The notes: generated by a model from the sequence alone, not told the origin. A DNA stretch of 64,000 nt from Novipirellula galeiformis (GCF_007860095.1 NZ_SJPT01000008.1:233461-297460); one strand, 5' to 3'; positions 28,691 through 38,569 are shown, numbered from the stretch's first letter. Translations and numbers: made by a program.

Positions 28691-30363
28691 TTCCGTTATT
28701 GACCGACGCCCGTGTGCAACGCAACGCACCCCGATGGCGTTCGTTGCCCAAGTTGGGCAATGCAGCCGTTGTTTTGTTATTGGCATTCATCGCGGGGGTG
28801 TTGTGGCGTGCAACGAGCGGTCCGTGGTGGATTGCGATGCCGCTTGCCGAGCGTTGGTGGATGGCGGGAATGTTGGTGGTCGTTTATTTGCTCGGTTGCG
28901 GATGGATTTGGTTTCGCGATCCACGCCGCAGGGCCTCTTCGTTTGGTAGGGTAGCGATCGATGACACCTCGACGGTCGTGGTGGCTTATGCGAGCCAGAC
29001 GGGGATGGCATTTGAGTTGGCGCAACAAACGGCCGAGGCATTAAATGCCGCCGGAATCTCAGCCTACTTTACCGCAATCGATCGCATCCATCGCGATCGG
29101 TTTGCCCAAGGAGGTCGCTTGTTGATTGTGGCCAGCACCACCGGCCAGGGAGACCCACCCGATCATGCGATCGGCTTTTTACGAGAGGTCATGGACCGGC
29201 CTCTCTCGCTCGAATCCTTGCGATATGCGGTGTTGGCATTGGGGGATCGTAGCTACGAGCAATTTTGTGCTTTCGGGCACCAATTGGATCGATGGTTACA
29301 AGCTCAGCAAGCCCAGCGATTGTTTCCTGTGGTCGAGGTCGACAATGCGGATCCGTTGGCGCTGCGGCATTGGCAAACGCAAGTTGCCGAGGTCTGCGAA
29401 GCCGATAATGGGATCGCATGGCAGTCGACGCAGTCGGATGATTGGTCGCTTGATTCACGCATCGAACTCAATGCAAACGGGTGCGCCAGCAGCGTCTTTC
29501 ATCTGACAATGACGCCGCCCCAATCGAAGCTCCCGCAATGGCAGGCAGGCGATATTGCGGAGGTCTATCCTCGTCATTCGCCACGCTTGGTTGCCGAATG
29601 GTTAGAGACCATGGGTTTCGAGGGTGCCGCGATCGTTCAACGGCAGGGACGCAGGGTGACATTGGAGTCGGTGCTTGCGGAGTCACAGTTGCCGAAACTA
29701 AACTCCATCGGCGAAATTGGGGCGTTTGACGCACAATCGCTCGCGGATCGGTTACAACCGCTGCAATGTCGTGAATATTCGATCGCATCGCTCCCCAGCG
29801 AAGGCAATTTGCAACTATTGGTACGCCGTGCAGTGCGCGTCGATGGGACAATCGGCCTGTGCAGTGGATGGTTATGCGATTCGTTGCAACCGACGGAAAA
29901 GGTCAAGCTTCGCATTCGCAGCAATCCAAACTTTCATTCTCAAGCAAGTGATCGACCTTTGATTCTGATTGGAAACGGAACCGGGCTTGCGGGTTTACGT
30001 GGACATTTGTTGGAACGATTGGAGTCGGGGTATCATGAAAATTGGTTGCTGTTTGGCGAGCGCAATATGGCCCATGATTTCCATCTTCGCGAAGAGATCC
30101 AAGCGTGGCGGGACCAGGGAGTGATCAAACGTTTGGATCTCGCATTTTCGCGTGACCAAGCCGAACGCGTCTACGTACAAGACAAACTGCGAGAAGCCGC
30201 CGACGAGCTTCAGCAATGGGTTCGTAACGGTGCTGCGATCTACGTTTGTGGCAGCTTGGTAGGGATGGCTCCCGCAGTGGATTCCGTCCTGCGTCGCGTG
30301 CTTGGCGATGCGATAGTCGACGACCTGTTGGTTGACGGACGCTATCGACGAGATGTCTACTGA
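28687..30363 (+). CDS. Membrane-anchored flavodoxin/FAD/NADPH reductase (CysJ-like; PepSY-cluster type)
   Basis: 558-residue flavoprotein that should pass electrons from NADPH via FAD and FMN to a membrane or periplasmic acceptor. Two N-terminal helices (about 25-45 and 58-78) precede a flavodoxin domain ([20 protein letters not shown] ... [32 protein letters not shown]). Then come the FAD-binding motif [20 protein letters not shown], the NADPH-binding [20 protein letters not shown] and the C-terminal IYVCGS ... DGRYRRDVY that ends like sulfite reductase CysJ. The membrane anchor and genomic partners distinguish it from assimilatory CysJ. The GTG start overlaps the DUF4198 stop. The likely job is ferric or other metal reduction, inferred from the cluster. 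Confidence 0.92.
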   Translation: MIPLLTDARVQRNAPRWRSLPKLGNAAVVLLLAFIAGVLWRATSGPWWIAMPLAERWWMAGMLVVVYLLGCGWIWFRDPRRRASSFGRVAIDDTSTVVVAYASQTGMAFELAQQTAEALNAAGISAYFTAIDRIHRDRFAQGGRLLIVASTTGQGDPPDHAIGFLREVMDRPLSLESLRYAVLALGDRSYEQFCAFGHQLDRWLQAQQAQRLFPVVEVDNADPLALRHWQTQVAEVCEADNGIAWQSTQSDDWSLDSRIELNANGCASSVFHLTMTPPQSKLPQWQAGDIAEVYPRHSPRLVAEWLETMGFEGAAIVQRQGRRVTLESVLAESQLPKLNSIGEIGAFDAQSLADRLQPLQCREYSIASLPSEGNLQLLVRRAVRVDGTIGLCSGWLCDSLQPTEKVKLRIRSNPNFHSQASDRPLILIGNGTGLAGLRGHLLERLESGYHENWLLFGERNMAHDFHLREEIQAWRDQGVIKRLDLAFSRDQAERVYVQDKLREAADELQQWVRNGAAIYVCGSLVGMAPAVDSVLRRVLGDAIVDDLLVDGRYRRDVY

Positions 30364-30430
30364 CGCGGAACCATGGCGGCGTTTCTCGCCCAGTCCCTTG
30401 TTCCGTCGCGAATCAATGGTGTTCCGGGCA

Positions 30431-32077
30431 TCAGTGGCTGTTTTGCACAAACCGTTCGCACCACTTTAGGAGTGCCTCGGATGCTGTGCCTTCCTCGCTC
30501 ACGACGCTGTTCGCACCGGCTCGCCTCATCGCGGCGACATTGCCTTGGTAACGACAGCGTACGACGATGGTGGAATTTGAGTTCAGACTTCGTAGTGCAC
30601 TGACGATTTCATTGGCGTTCTGGTCATCGGGAACACAGACGACCGACAAGTTACAGTTGCTCGCGTCAGCACGCTGCAGCACTTCTGGATCTCGAGCGTC
30701 CCCCGCCACGGTCTGAAAACCCTGTTGTGCGAACGGGTGCAAGTTGATGGAGCTGAAATCCAGCAGCCGAACATCGACTCCTTTCATTTCCAATTGGGAA
30801 CTGATTTGCCGTCCGATCATCCCAATGCCAATCACGAGCGCGTGGCGGCCGAGATCGTGATGTAGCCCATGACCGTCCGCTTCATCGTGTTCGCTTTTTT
30901 CAGCGCCGGCCCTTTCATCACTGGTCCAACGGAGCCCATATCGGATCAACTGCGGTGTTAAGATCAGCGTTCCTAGTGCGATGAATAGCATGCGGTTGTA
31001 ATTCGCGTGGCTAAACAACCCTTGCTTCACTCCTGCGGAGAGCAGTAGGAATGAAAATTCACCCATTTGAGCGAGACCTAGGCCCATGCCGATCGCGGCT
31101 TTGGGGTGAAGTCCGACGGAGCGAAGTGCGATCGCGGCCGCCGTGCCCTTGATCAAGATAATGAACACCAGACCGAAACTGAGCAGCAACGGTTCGTCGA
31201 TGAATTGACCTGGATTGAGTAGCGTTCCGAGGGTGACAAAGAAAATCGCAGCAAAGATTTCGCGAAAGGGTAAAACGATCGTATCGATTTGTTTGCTAAT
31301 TCGTGTGCCGCTCAGAATGATTCCGGCGGCCAAGGCTCCGACTGCCGATGGCAATCCCATCTGGTAAGCGGTCCAGCTAACGCCGCCTAGCAAGCAGACG
31401 GCAAACAAAATAACAAGCTCGACACTGCGAAGTCGTGCGAGCCCAGGAACGAGCCAGCGGCGGAAAATAGAGTGGACGCAGCAAACGCCAATCACAAAAA
31501 CCAATGATTTGCCACCTAGAATTCCATAAGCGGCCAACGTTGGCGGTTCACCACTGTGGGTCAACAAGGGAACCAAGAGCATCAGCGGTACCAGCGCCAC
31601 GTCTTGGAACAACAGAATGCCGATGGCGCGGCGGCCATGGGGAGATGCGGTTTGCCCCCATTCCGCAAGCGCCTTGAAGGTCAGCACCGTGGAGCTCAGG
31701 GCGACAGCGGAACCGGCCAACAACGACGCATTCAATTCCATGCCTAAGGCGATACAAACAAACGTCACTGGGATCGCCACCAGCGTCATTTGGATGATCC
31801 CACCAAGCAAAAAGAACCGGCTCAAGCGAATCAACTCTCCTAAGGAAAATTCAATGCCTACTGAAAACAGGAGCAGCAAGGCACCGAGGTGCGCGATTCG
31901 TTCGAGTTCGTGGTTTTCTTGATTGACAAAACCTAGAACCCCTTCGCCAATCAAACCACCCACAATCAAATAGCCGACCAGCATGGAAACGCCGATCCGT
32001 TTACAGACGGCACCCGCGATCAGCCCTGCGGTAAGCACGATCAGCAGATCAGCAGTGAGTTGAGAGATATCATCCAT
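30431..32077 (-). CDS. Kef-type monovalent cation:proton antiporter (CPA2) with TrkA-N domain
   Basis: 548 residues. About twelve membrane helices (1-385) form the Na_H_exchanger domain, including LLLFSVGIEFSLGEL, SAVALSSTVLTFKALAEWGQ, GILLFQDVALVPLMLLVPLL (the QD motif of CPA2) and GLAQMGEFSFLLLSAG. A linker rich in His, Asp and Glu (HDEADGHGLHHDLG) leads to a TrkA-N/RCK domain with the NAD-binding HALVIGIGMIGRQISSQLEM. This architecture fits KefB/KefC-like or RosB-type K+/H+ exchange at the inner membrane gated by nucleotide binding. No KefF/KefG subunit gene is nearby. Start ATG at 32077. Confidence 0.93.
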   Translation of the reverse strand: MDDISQLTADLLIVLTAGLIAGAVCKRIGVSMLVGYLIVGGLIGEGVLGFVNQENHELERIAHLGALLLLFSVGIEFSLGELIRLSRFFLLGGIIQMTLVAIPVTFVCIALGMELNASLLAGSAVALSSTVLTFKALAEWGQTASPHGRRAIGILLFQDVALVPLMLLVPLLTHSGEPPTLAAYGILGGKSLVFVIGVCCVHSIFRRWLVPGLARLRSVELVILFAVCLLGGVSWTAYQMGLPSAVGALAAGIILSGTRISKQIDTIVLPFREIFAAIFFVTLGTLLNPGQFIDEPLLLSFGLVFIILIKGTAAAIALRSVGLHPKAAIGMGLGLAQMGEFSFLLLSAGVKQGLFSHANYNRMLFIALGTLILTPQLIRYGLRWTSDERAGAEKSEHDEADGHGLHHDLGRHALVIGIGMIGRQISSQLEMKGVDVRLLDFSSINLHPFAQQGFQTVAGDARDPEVLQRADASNCNLSVVCVPDDQNANEIVSALRSLNSNSTIVVRCRYQGNVAAMRRAGANSVVSEEGTASEALLKWCERFVQNSH

Positions 32078-32403
32078 GGTGAGGATTGGTAGCGAGATCG
32101 TCGTTGGTGGCTGGTGGAAAAGAGGGGATACGATAAGTGTCGTGCAGGTTTCATGTTAGGAGTTGAGGGGAAATACCTTGGTTGTTTTTTCATGCTTTTG
32201 TCTCTTTTTTTTCTCCCGCTCCACGTCCCCCCGGAAGGCGGTCGTGTGGTGAGCCATCACGATGGACGCCTAGTCGATTGTGTTTACCAGGCCGTATGGC
32301 TCAGGGTGGGGCGCACCGACGCCAAAGCGATTCAGCGTGAACCGTAGCGATAATGGCCGGAATCCGAGCCGGATCGGATCGGGTTGGCTGGCACGAGCTC
32401 GAC
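32078..32403. other. 326-base intergenic region
   Basis: Upstream of the antiporter gene. A 77-codon plus-strand frame here has no ribosome site or family resemblance and is rejected. Presumed to hold the antiporter promoter. Confidence 0.5.
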
Positions 32404-34572
32404 TCAATCGGCCGTTTCGGTTGTTTCAAAGAATTGGCGGGCGGCGCGATGAAATGCGAGGCCCTGCCACTCGGCGGCGTGTTTGCGTGGGATCATCCCG
32501 ATGCATAAGGTCGGCGGTTCGTACAACGTTTGCAGCGTTGCCGTGACCAATTCGGACGGAGTGTCGGTTCGGGCCGCCAGAAACGCCGTGGTTCCGACCG
32601 ATGCAATGCCTTCGGCGGGGATATCGATTCCCGGATAATCGCGGGACTCAATTGTCATCGGACGTAGGGTTGGGTGTTGCAGCGAGATTTGGATGGGAGT
32701 CGGGATCGACATTAGTTGCCAGCGATGGTGACGGATTAAGTTTGCGACCAATGGGCTGCCCAATCCAATGCAGATCACAGCCACATCGGGCGCGGTATCG
32801 GATTGAAGATCTTCCCACGCCAAGACTTCGCGAACCGCCATCTCGGGAGTGATGTTGAGCGATTCGAAGACCATCTCGGTCGTCGCTCGCGATCCGCTTC
32901 CCAATGGGCCGACCGCGACGCGATGTCCATTGAGATCGCTGAGCGTGTTGACGTTCGCGTCCTGACGCACCAAGAAGTGCACGACTTCGAAAAACAAAGG
33001 GGCGACGACGCACAGCGGATCTCCGCTGATTGCCGAAGCCTGCACGGGCGCAAGGTGAACCTCGCCACGAAGTAGACGCGTTCGATTGTCGAGAGATCCG
33101 TTGCTGCTAGCGACCGCCGTGGTCACTTTGTATTTAGCCTGCAATCGCTTGGCAATCGAGTTCGATACCGTGTTGTAAACGCCGTTTTCGTGTCCGCCTG
33201 CGAACCGCACAATGCGGGGCATCGATTCTTTGTGTTGTTGCCAAAGCAGGGCAAGGCCGGTGGCGATAAAGGGAGTCATTAAGAGCAGGAGCAGCATCGC
33301 GGCTTGGAAGCGACGATGTGACAACGATGCGCTGACCATGCGTCGGCCCGAGACCGCAGCAACCAAGGGGACGCCTTCGAGCCAATGCCATATTCTCACG
33401 GGCATCGACCGCGGTCGTGCCGTGATGGGACGATCGTCAAGAAATGCATCGAGGTCGTCGGCGAGTTGTCCTGCGGATGCGTAGCGCTTCTGTGGATTTT
33501 TTTCTAAGCACTTCGCAATGATCGTCTCCAGATCGACCGGGGCATCCGAGCGAAACGAACGCACCGGAGGCGCCGGATTGTGAACGACGTCCAGCAACGT
33601 TTGCATGACAGTCTCTGCGGCGATCGGAGGTCGCCCGGTCAGACAGGCGAATAGGATCGCACCCATGGCGTACACATCGCTCTGACGATTCGCCCGGTCG
33701 CTGAGTCCGCCAGCCTGCTCGGGAGCCATGTAATGAGGCGTTCCCAGAGCGGCCCCCGTTCCCGTCACGCTGCTATCGCCATCCATATGTTTGGCTAAAC
33801 CAAAGTCGGTCACATGGACTTGGTCTTGTTCGTCAATCAGGACGTTAGCCGGTTTTAGATCGCGATGCAGGACGCCCTTGTGATGAGCGTGGTCAATCGC
33901 GCGGGCCACATCACGAACGTAGCGTGCGGCTTGTTTAGGGTCCAGGCATTCTGCGTACAACTTGCGCTGCAAGTCGCTGCCACAAATGTACGCCATGGAA
34001 AAGAAATGATGTCCCGCGCGTTGACCAAATTGATAGACCGGAACGATACCGGGATGGTTCAATCTCGCTACCGCCTGGGCTTCGGTATAGAAACGTCGCA
34101 CATCGGATTCATCGGCTAGCATGCCGCCGCGAATCATTTTGACCGCCACCATCCGGTTCAATTGTTTCTGATTTGCCAAATAGACAATGCCCATCCCTCC
34201 TTTGCCGAGGACGTGTTGCAGTTCGTAGTCGCCCAGGTCAAACGGCAGCGTCGGTCCAGGATCGTTCTTGGCGCGCGGGGCCATCGGCAGCGTGATGGCG
34301 GGGTCGACGTTGGATTGTTCTCCCTCGGCGAGGTTGAGAGCAACCGTTTTGGCGCCGTGGTCGGCGACCCGTTGGCTGCTAGATAACCCTGATGCCAAGG
34401 TCACTTGGCCAAGCAAGTCAGCCGCTTCCATCAACTGCTTTAATTGGTCTGCGACACCGGGAAACTGCTTTAAAAAATCTTCTCGGCTTGTTAATTCACC
34501 CGCATCACATGATCGCAGATAGGCCGCAAAGGCCTCGTCAACAGGATCTGCAGTAGGGTCGTTCTCAGCCAT
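32404..34572 (-). CDS. Transmembrane Ser/Thr protein kinase with extracytoplasmic TAXI (TRAP-type) solute-binding domain
   Basis: Receptor-type kinase, 722 residues from the ATG at 34572 (an upstream ATG at 34635 adds 21 low-complexity residues). N-terminal planctomycete motif DEAFAAYLRSCDAGELTSRE is followed by a Hanks kinase domain (about 115-382): glycine loop LGKGGMGIVY, VAVKMI, the catalytic loop HRDLKPANVL, DFGLAK and APEQ. One membrane helix (about 423-446, FQAAMLLLLLMTPFIATGLA) comes next. The remaining about 270 residues match TAXI solute receptors: RFAGGHENGVYNTVSNSIAK, GEVHLAPVQASAIS, SDLNGHRVAVGPLGSGSRAT. PASTA or WD40 sensors are the usual C-terminal parts; a TAXI domain suggests ligand (e.g. 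carboxylate) sensing. An ECF sigma factor gene lies 158 bases upstream on the same strand. Confidence 0.92.
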   Translation of the reverse strand: MAENDPTADPVDEAFAAYLRSCDAGELTSREDFLKQFPGVADQLKQLMEAADLLGQVTLASGLSSSQRVADHGAKTVALNLAEGEQSNVDPAITLPMAPRAKNDPGPTLPFDLGDYELQHVLGKGGMGIVYLANQKQLNRMVAVKMIRGGMLADESDVRRFYTEAQAVARLNHPGIVPVYQFGQRAGHHFFSMAYICGSDLQRKLYAECLDPKQAARYVRDVARAIDHAHHKGVLHRDLKPANVLIDEQDQVHVTDFGLAKHMDGDSSVTGTGAALGTPHYMAPEQAGGLSDRANRQSDVYAMGAILFACLTGRPPIAAETVMQTLLDVVHNPAPPVRSFRSDAPVDLETIIAKCLEKNPQKRYASAGQLADDLDAFLDDRPITARPRSMPVRIWHWLEGVPLVAAVSGRRMVSASLSHRRFQAAMLLLLLMTPFIATGLALLWQQHKESMPRIVRFAGGHENGVYNTVSNSIAKRLQAKYKVTTAVASSNGSLDNRTRLLRGEVHLAPVQASAISGDPLCVVAPLFFEVVHFLVRQDANVNTLSDLNGHRVAVGPLGSGSRATTEMVFESLNITPEMAVREVLAWEDLQSDTAPDVAVICIGLGSPLVANLIRHHRWQLMSIPTPIQISLQHPTLRPMTIESRDYPGIDIPAEGIASVGTTAFLAARTDTPSELVTATLQTLYEPPTLCIGMIPRKHAAEWQGLAFHRAARQFFETTETAD

Positions 34573-34730
34573 AGCGGGTCGTGGCGTGTGAGGGGATAAA
34601 GGAGAGAGGCGTGCGGTCGATTCTAACGCAGGCACAAGCCGAAGCCCCAGCGGGGCGCTGCAATTGCAAGGAGGGATCCGCAGGGGGAGCTTTCCTTTCC
34701 TAGCCCGTTACGTCTCCGTAACCCGCTTGT

Positions 34731-35378
34731 TTAGAGCCAGGGGCTCATGTCTTGGTCTAAAATCGTACGAAGTTTTTGTAGCCCTCGTTTCAGTAAACCA
34801 GCCACGGCGGTGTCGCTCTTGCCCATGCGTTCGACAATTTCGGCTAAAGGAAGGCCTTCCATATAACGCAGACGAATCGCTTCGGCTTGAGTCTCCGGCA
34901 ATTCGTGAAGTGCTTCTAATAACGCGATCGTGGCTTCGTCGCGAATCGCAACCCCACTCGGGCTGGTCGTGCTGCCGGGAAGCTGTTGAATCCAGCCAGC
35001 GCCACCGGAATCGTTGGGGGAGGGCCGGTTTCCGTCGACCTCGCGCCGGAGCGATCGCTTTTGCGTGGTGACATGGCGTGTGACGGCGGTAGCGACATTG
35101 TTTTTCAAGACACCGCGTAGCCAACCCGAAAATTCGGCGGGGCTGGTGCCGCGAAAGGACGCCAAATCCCGTTTGGCTTCTAAAAAGGTCAACTGGACGA
35201 TGTCCGCAGGATCAATGCGACGGCGCAATCGTTCCGACAGGAAGCGATGGGCTAACATCAATAGGTATCCTCGGTAACGCTCCAAAAGGAGTCCAAGCGC
35301 ATCGTTGTTGCCCTCTTTTGAGGCAACGACGAGTTGAGTAGTTGATTCGAATCGCTCCACGCTCAGATCGCCTGTCAT
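34731..35378 (-). CDS. ECF-type RNA polymerase sigma factor, planctomycete kinase-associated group
   Basis: 215-residue sigma factor. The ATG at 35378 is preceded by GAGGAACGA and excludes the Cys/Ala-rich upstream part of the open frame, which overlaps the opposite gene. Region 2 includes LLLERYRGYLLMLAHRFLSE and DPADIVQLTFLEAKRDLASF; region 4 is LHELPETQAEAIRLRYMEGL with helix-turn-helix PLAEIVERMGKSDTAVAGLL. A linker of about 45 residues separates the two. No anti-sigma gene is adjacent. Instead a receptor kinase gene follows on the same strand, as in known ECF groups controlled by Ser/Thr kinases, so phosphorylation control is a reasonable inference. Confidence 0.9.
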   Translation of the reverse strand: MTGDLSVERFESTTQLVVASKEGNNDALGLLLERYRGYLLMLAHRFLSERLRRRIDPADIVQLTFLEAKRDLASFRGTSPAEFSGWLRGVLKNNVATAVTRHVTTQKRSLRREVDGNRPSPNDSGGAGWIQQLPGSTTSPSGVAIRDEATIALLEALHELPETQAEAIRLRYMEGLPLAEIVERMGKSDTAVAGLLKRGLQKLRTILDQDMSPWL

Positions 35379-35531
35379 TCGTTCCTCGAAAACCTTTGCT
35401 GGAAGGCTGTACACGCAACGCATCGACGTCGGTACAATCAGTTTCTCGCCGCCAACATCGTGCTTCGCTGCTGCCGCATGTGCTTTGCATGCGGCATGCA
35501 TGGTGGGCACACGGAACCTGATTATAGAAGA

Positions 35532-36365
35532 ATGAAAGAACCTCGGATGGCCAAGAATCAATTAAACAGTTGCTTTTCGCATTCTCGACCCAATCGCTTG
35601 AATTTACTGGCGTTGGCGATGGGGTTTGCCATCGTCGGGTGTGGAGAAAAGGGGACCGAAACGCCCGCCGATGCACCGACGCAAACCTCGGCGGTGGCAC
35701 CATCGGAACCACAAACGGTGACCGAGGGCGCGGCCGCGACCGATTCGGGCAAGTCGCAGCAGGCGTCCGAAGCGCCTGGGAGTCTGGAATTGCCTCCGGG
35801 CGATCTGCCTGCGGCGGAACCGAATTCACCATCCCCCAAAGGTAGCGGGGGGATGGAGATGCCCGACGTCCAAGTCAGTCGCAAGCCGCCTCTGCAATCT
35901 TCCGCAGAATCCGCTGCCTCGGAGGTGGTCTATGGATCGTTACAAGAGGTCCAGGATCGGGTTGCCAAGACGGGCAAGGTAACCATCGTCGACTTTTGGT
36001 CGCTGTCCTGCCAACCCTGTTTGGAAGAGTTCCCAGGCTTGGTTCGTTTGCAGAAGCAGTTTCCTGCGAAAGTTCAATGTTTCTCCGTCGATATTGATTT
36101 TGATGGCCGGAAATCGCGTCCTCCAAAGTACTACGAAGAACGCGTTGCCGCGTTTGTTAGCAGCGTCGGAGCGACGTTTCCCAACTACATCAGCAGCACC
36201 CCGAGCGACGAAATTTATGCCAAGTTAGAGCTCGATTCGATCCCGGCGGTCTTGATCTACGATGCCGAAGGCAAGTTGGTCAAAAAGTTTGTCGATGCCG
36301 GCGATACCGCAGGTTTCAGCTATGACGACGATGTCATTCCGTTTGTCAAACAAATGATGGAATAA
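35532..36365 (+). CDS. Thioredoxin-like (TlpA/ResA-type) lipoprotein
   Basis: 277 residues from the ATG at 35532 (ATG at 35547 is also possible; upstream codons overlap the sigma factor's promoter side). Signal sequence with lipobox LALAMGFAIVGC, then about 100 residues rich in Ala, Pro, Ser and Glu. The thioredoxin fold begins near VVYGSLQEVQDRVAKTGKVT, with active site CQPC in VDFWSLSCQPCLEEFPGLVR and the cis-Pro in LDSIPAVLIYD. CxPC is less usual than CEPC in TlpA or ResA and CGPC in thioredoxin. An envelope-anchored reductase or oxidase of protein or cytochrome thiols is likely. Divergent from the sigma factor, with 153 bases between starts. Confidence 0.9.
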   Translation: MKEPRMAKNQLNSCFSHSRPNRLNLLALAMGFAIVGCGEKGTETPADAPTQTSAVAPSEPQTVTEGAAATDSGKSQQASEAPGSLELPPGDLPAAEPNSPSPKGSGGMEMPDVQVSRKPPLQSSAESAASEVVYGSLQEVQDRVAKTGKVTIVDFWSLSCQPCLEEFPGLVRLQKQFPAKVQCFSVDIDFDGRKSRPPKYYEERVAAFVSSVGATFPNYISSTPSDEIYAKLELDSIPAVLIYDAEGKLVKKFVDAGDTAGFSYDDDVIPFVKQMME

Positions 36366-36431
36366 GCGAATCAGCGTGAATGATCGTTGATCACGCGACG
36401 ATCGAAATGTCGGTTCACAGCACCAACGCCC

Positions 36432-37298
36432 TCACGCGTTTGGCGGCAACCGTTCGAACACGTACTCATTACATCCCCAGCCGTTGCCCACCGTTTTCAA
36501 CGCGTTCAGGACGAACCCCTTGCGGCGTAACGGCACGATGATGTCCTCGGGCTTTGCCACTTCAAAAGGTAGCCCGCCGATCCAATCCACCCAGTCGTGC
36601 CAAGGCGACATGCCGCGATCCTCTCGTTTAGCTCGCCAATCGTTGAGGGGTGACGGGTTTTGAAAACGAGCCAATCTCGCCAACGCGAATTTGGCTTCGT
36701 ACCACGAGGCGACCGCGATTACCAAACCGGGACGCACCCATCCAGGTAAACGATGGTAAGTCTGTTTGATTCGCAACCATCGGCGACTCGCTCCCCCTTG
36801 GTCGTTGTAAATCGCTAGAAAGAATTGGCCGCGAGGCTTGGTCGAATCGGCCGCGATTTCAATCGCTCGATGCATCTCACCGGTGTGATGCAAGACGCCC
36901 CACGAGTAGACGATGTCAAACGCGCCGAGCGATTCGATCCACGGCCGGTCCAATACCGATCCTTGAATGATCTGCCAACTCGTTTGGTCGTTTGCAAATC
37001 GCCGCTTCAGCTCTTCCGTGCATCCGACGCTGTCGTGGTCATAGTCGAGCGAAACCACTTCGGCGCCGAGCCGGTGTGCGGCGAGCGAGAACAAGCCGCT
37101 ACCGCTGCCGATATCCAATAGCCGTTTACCCGCCAAGGAGTCGGTGCCGAGCATTTCTCTCAGCGATTTTTCGGCTTGCGAAATGCGCTCGTCATCAAGG
37201 TTTTCGAGGAATGAACGCCAATTTTTTCCAAACCTAAAACGTGGCTGTTCTTCTTCGCTGATCGCAGGGGTCGGTGACACAGAAACGCCTAGCATCAA
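36432..37298 (-). CDS. SAM-dependent class I methyltransferase
   Basis: 288 residues. SAM-binding motif I is RLLDIGSGSGLFSLAAHRLG (about 59-78), motif II VVSLDYDHDSVGC, and motif IV FDIVYSWGVLHHTG. The N-terminal FRFGKNWRSFLENLDDERIS and the C-terminal WVDWIGGLPFEVAKPEDIIV are features of Methyltransf_11/23-type enzymes found beside glycan and lipid genes. The acceptor cannot be named. Two adjacent ATG codons start the gene. Convergent with the thioredoxin-like gene. Confidence 0.88.
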   Translation of the reverse strand: MMLGVSVSPTPAISEEEQPRFRFGKNWRSFLENLDDERISQAEKSLREMLGTDSLAGKRLLDIGSGSGLFSLAAHRLGAEVVSLDYDHDSVGCTEELKRRFANDQTSWQIIQGSVLDRPWIESLGAFDIVYSWGVLHHTGEMHRAIEIAADSTKPRGQFFLAIYNDQGGASRRWLRIKQTYHRLPGWVRPGLVIAVASWYEAKFALARLARFQNPSPLNDWRAKREDRGMSPWHDWVDWIGGLPFEVAKPEDIIVPLRRKGFVLNALKTVGNGWGCNEYVFERLPPNA

Positions 37299-37684
37299 AA
37301 GAGGGGGGAAGTGGATGTCAGTACCTCACCCACCCCACCCCCCGAGGCTTGTTTTTCAGAGGCATGTTTTTAATGGAGGGAAGCGGGATGTCGTGATCTT
37401 AGGACGGGTGAGAAAGACGGGTAAAACAGTGGAAGTATTTATTGGGGGGGAGTGCTCAACAGCCTCGAGGCGGGTGGCATTCGCTATGTCATGGCTAAGC
37501 GTTACAGGCAGGCTACAGCGATCAGCACCTAGCTCCGACACAGGGCCTATCATCCTTCACCCCAACCCTCAAGTCGACACGTTCTTGGCCAAAAAGCCCG
37601 CGGGGAAGGCTTTGCTGGATCGATAGCAGTAGGGTTGGAGTCCGCCTCGAGTTGAGAGCACACTGAAGGAATATCAAGCAAACA
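37299..37684. other. 386-base region without a convincing gene
   Basis: Between the divergent methyltransferase and outer-membrane protein genes. It has a G7 run near 37444 and a long-range inverted pair (CCAACCCT near 37562 and AGGGTTGG near 37630). A plus-strand frame covering 37144-37626 mostly overlaps the methyltransferase and has no family resemblance. Confidence 0.5.
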
Positions 37685-38569
37685 ATGCGTAAGTTTTTAG
37701 CGTTCATTTTGTTGGTCGTCGCCACATCCGCCGCGCGTGAGGTGGACGCCCAGAGCACCATTAGCCAATCGCCCTTTGAGCTGACCGCCAGCACTGGGGG
37801 GTGGGTTGCATCGCTTCCCGATTATCAACTTGGCACCAGCGCCAGTGGTGGATCGGCGTTTCGCGACAATCTCGATGACTTGGGAGGCATCGTGCGAATC
37901 GATGCCGTTCGTCGTGCCTTGGGGACACGGACAAGTTTCGAAGCCAATCTTTTCTATGCGTTTGCCGATTCATCGAGTGACGGACGTGTTGGCGACATCG
38001 ATCTTCCCAATCCTTCGAGCGGCGCGAGTGTCGCGCTGACGGGGGCCTCGCCACGACTCCACAGCGATGTCCAGCACTACGGTGGCGATTTGGTGATCCG
38101 CGACACCTGGAAAACTCGCTTTGGGGGACTGTCCGCCGGGGTGGCGTACAGCTTGATGGCGTTCGACCAAGACTTTGATCTCGATAACGGCTCGCTACGT
38201 CTATTCAACGAAGAGCTCGATACTGATTTCCAAGGTGGAAAAGTGGTCACCGGTTGGGATGGGTATCTGTTCGGGCGTGCAAGTAATCTGAACTTGAATG
38301 TCGGAATCTACGATATGAACGCCGACTATCGGGCAACCCCGTCCGCCGTCCCCACCAGCTATCGCGAGGAACTTAGCAAGACCACCTACACGATCGAGAC
38401 CGCCTTTACGACTCGCGGCCAACTTCGCGGCTACGGAGTGGGGGCGACCGTCGGTGTCACTTACTTTGCTGACATGCCCACGATCAATCACAACGTCGGC
38501 TCGGCAGCAACGCTCGGAACCGACGACGCGGTGACCGTGTCGCTGATGTTCGACATCCTGTTGCGGTAG
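37685..38569 (+). CDS. Putative outer-membrane beta-barrel protein, unknown
   Basis: 294 residues with signal peptide MRKFLAFILLVVATSAAREV, cleaved near VDAQ. The mature protein is alternating amphipathic strands with many Gly and aromatic residues (FEANLFYAFADSSSDGRVGD, YSLMAFDQDFDLDNGSLRLF, YGVGATVGVTYFADMPTINH) and ends in SLMFDILLR, close to the C-terminal signature of barrels though the last residue is Arg rather than Phe. No named family is recognised. It appears monocistronic. Confidence 0.6.
   Translation: MRKFLAFILLVVATSAAREVDAQSTISQSPFELTASTGGWVASLPDYQLGTSASGGSAFRDNLDDLGGIVRIDAVRRALGTRTSFEANLFYAFADSSSDGRVGDIDLPNPSSGASVALTGASPRLHSDVQHYGGDLVIRDTWKTRFGGLSAGVAYSLMAFDQDFDLDNGSLRLFNEELDTDFQGGKVVTGWDGYLFGRASNLNLNVGIYDMNADYRATPSAVPTSYREELSKTTYTIETAFTTRGQLRGYGVGATVGVTYFADMPTINHNVGSAATLGTDDAVTVSLMFDILLR

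Noticed and set aside
32114-32347. 77-codon plus-strand frame between the antiporter and kinase genes
   Set aside because: No ribosome-binding site or family match; lies in the promoter side of a minus-strand gene.
37144-37626. 160-codon plus-strand frame
   Set aside because: Its first half is antisense to the methyltransferase gene and the rest is unlike protein.
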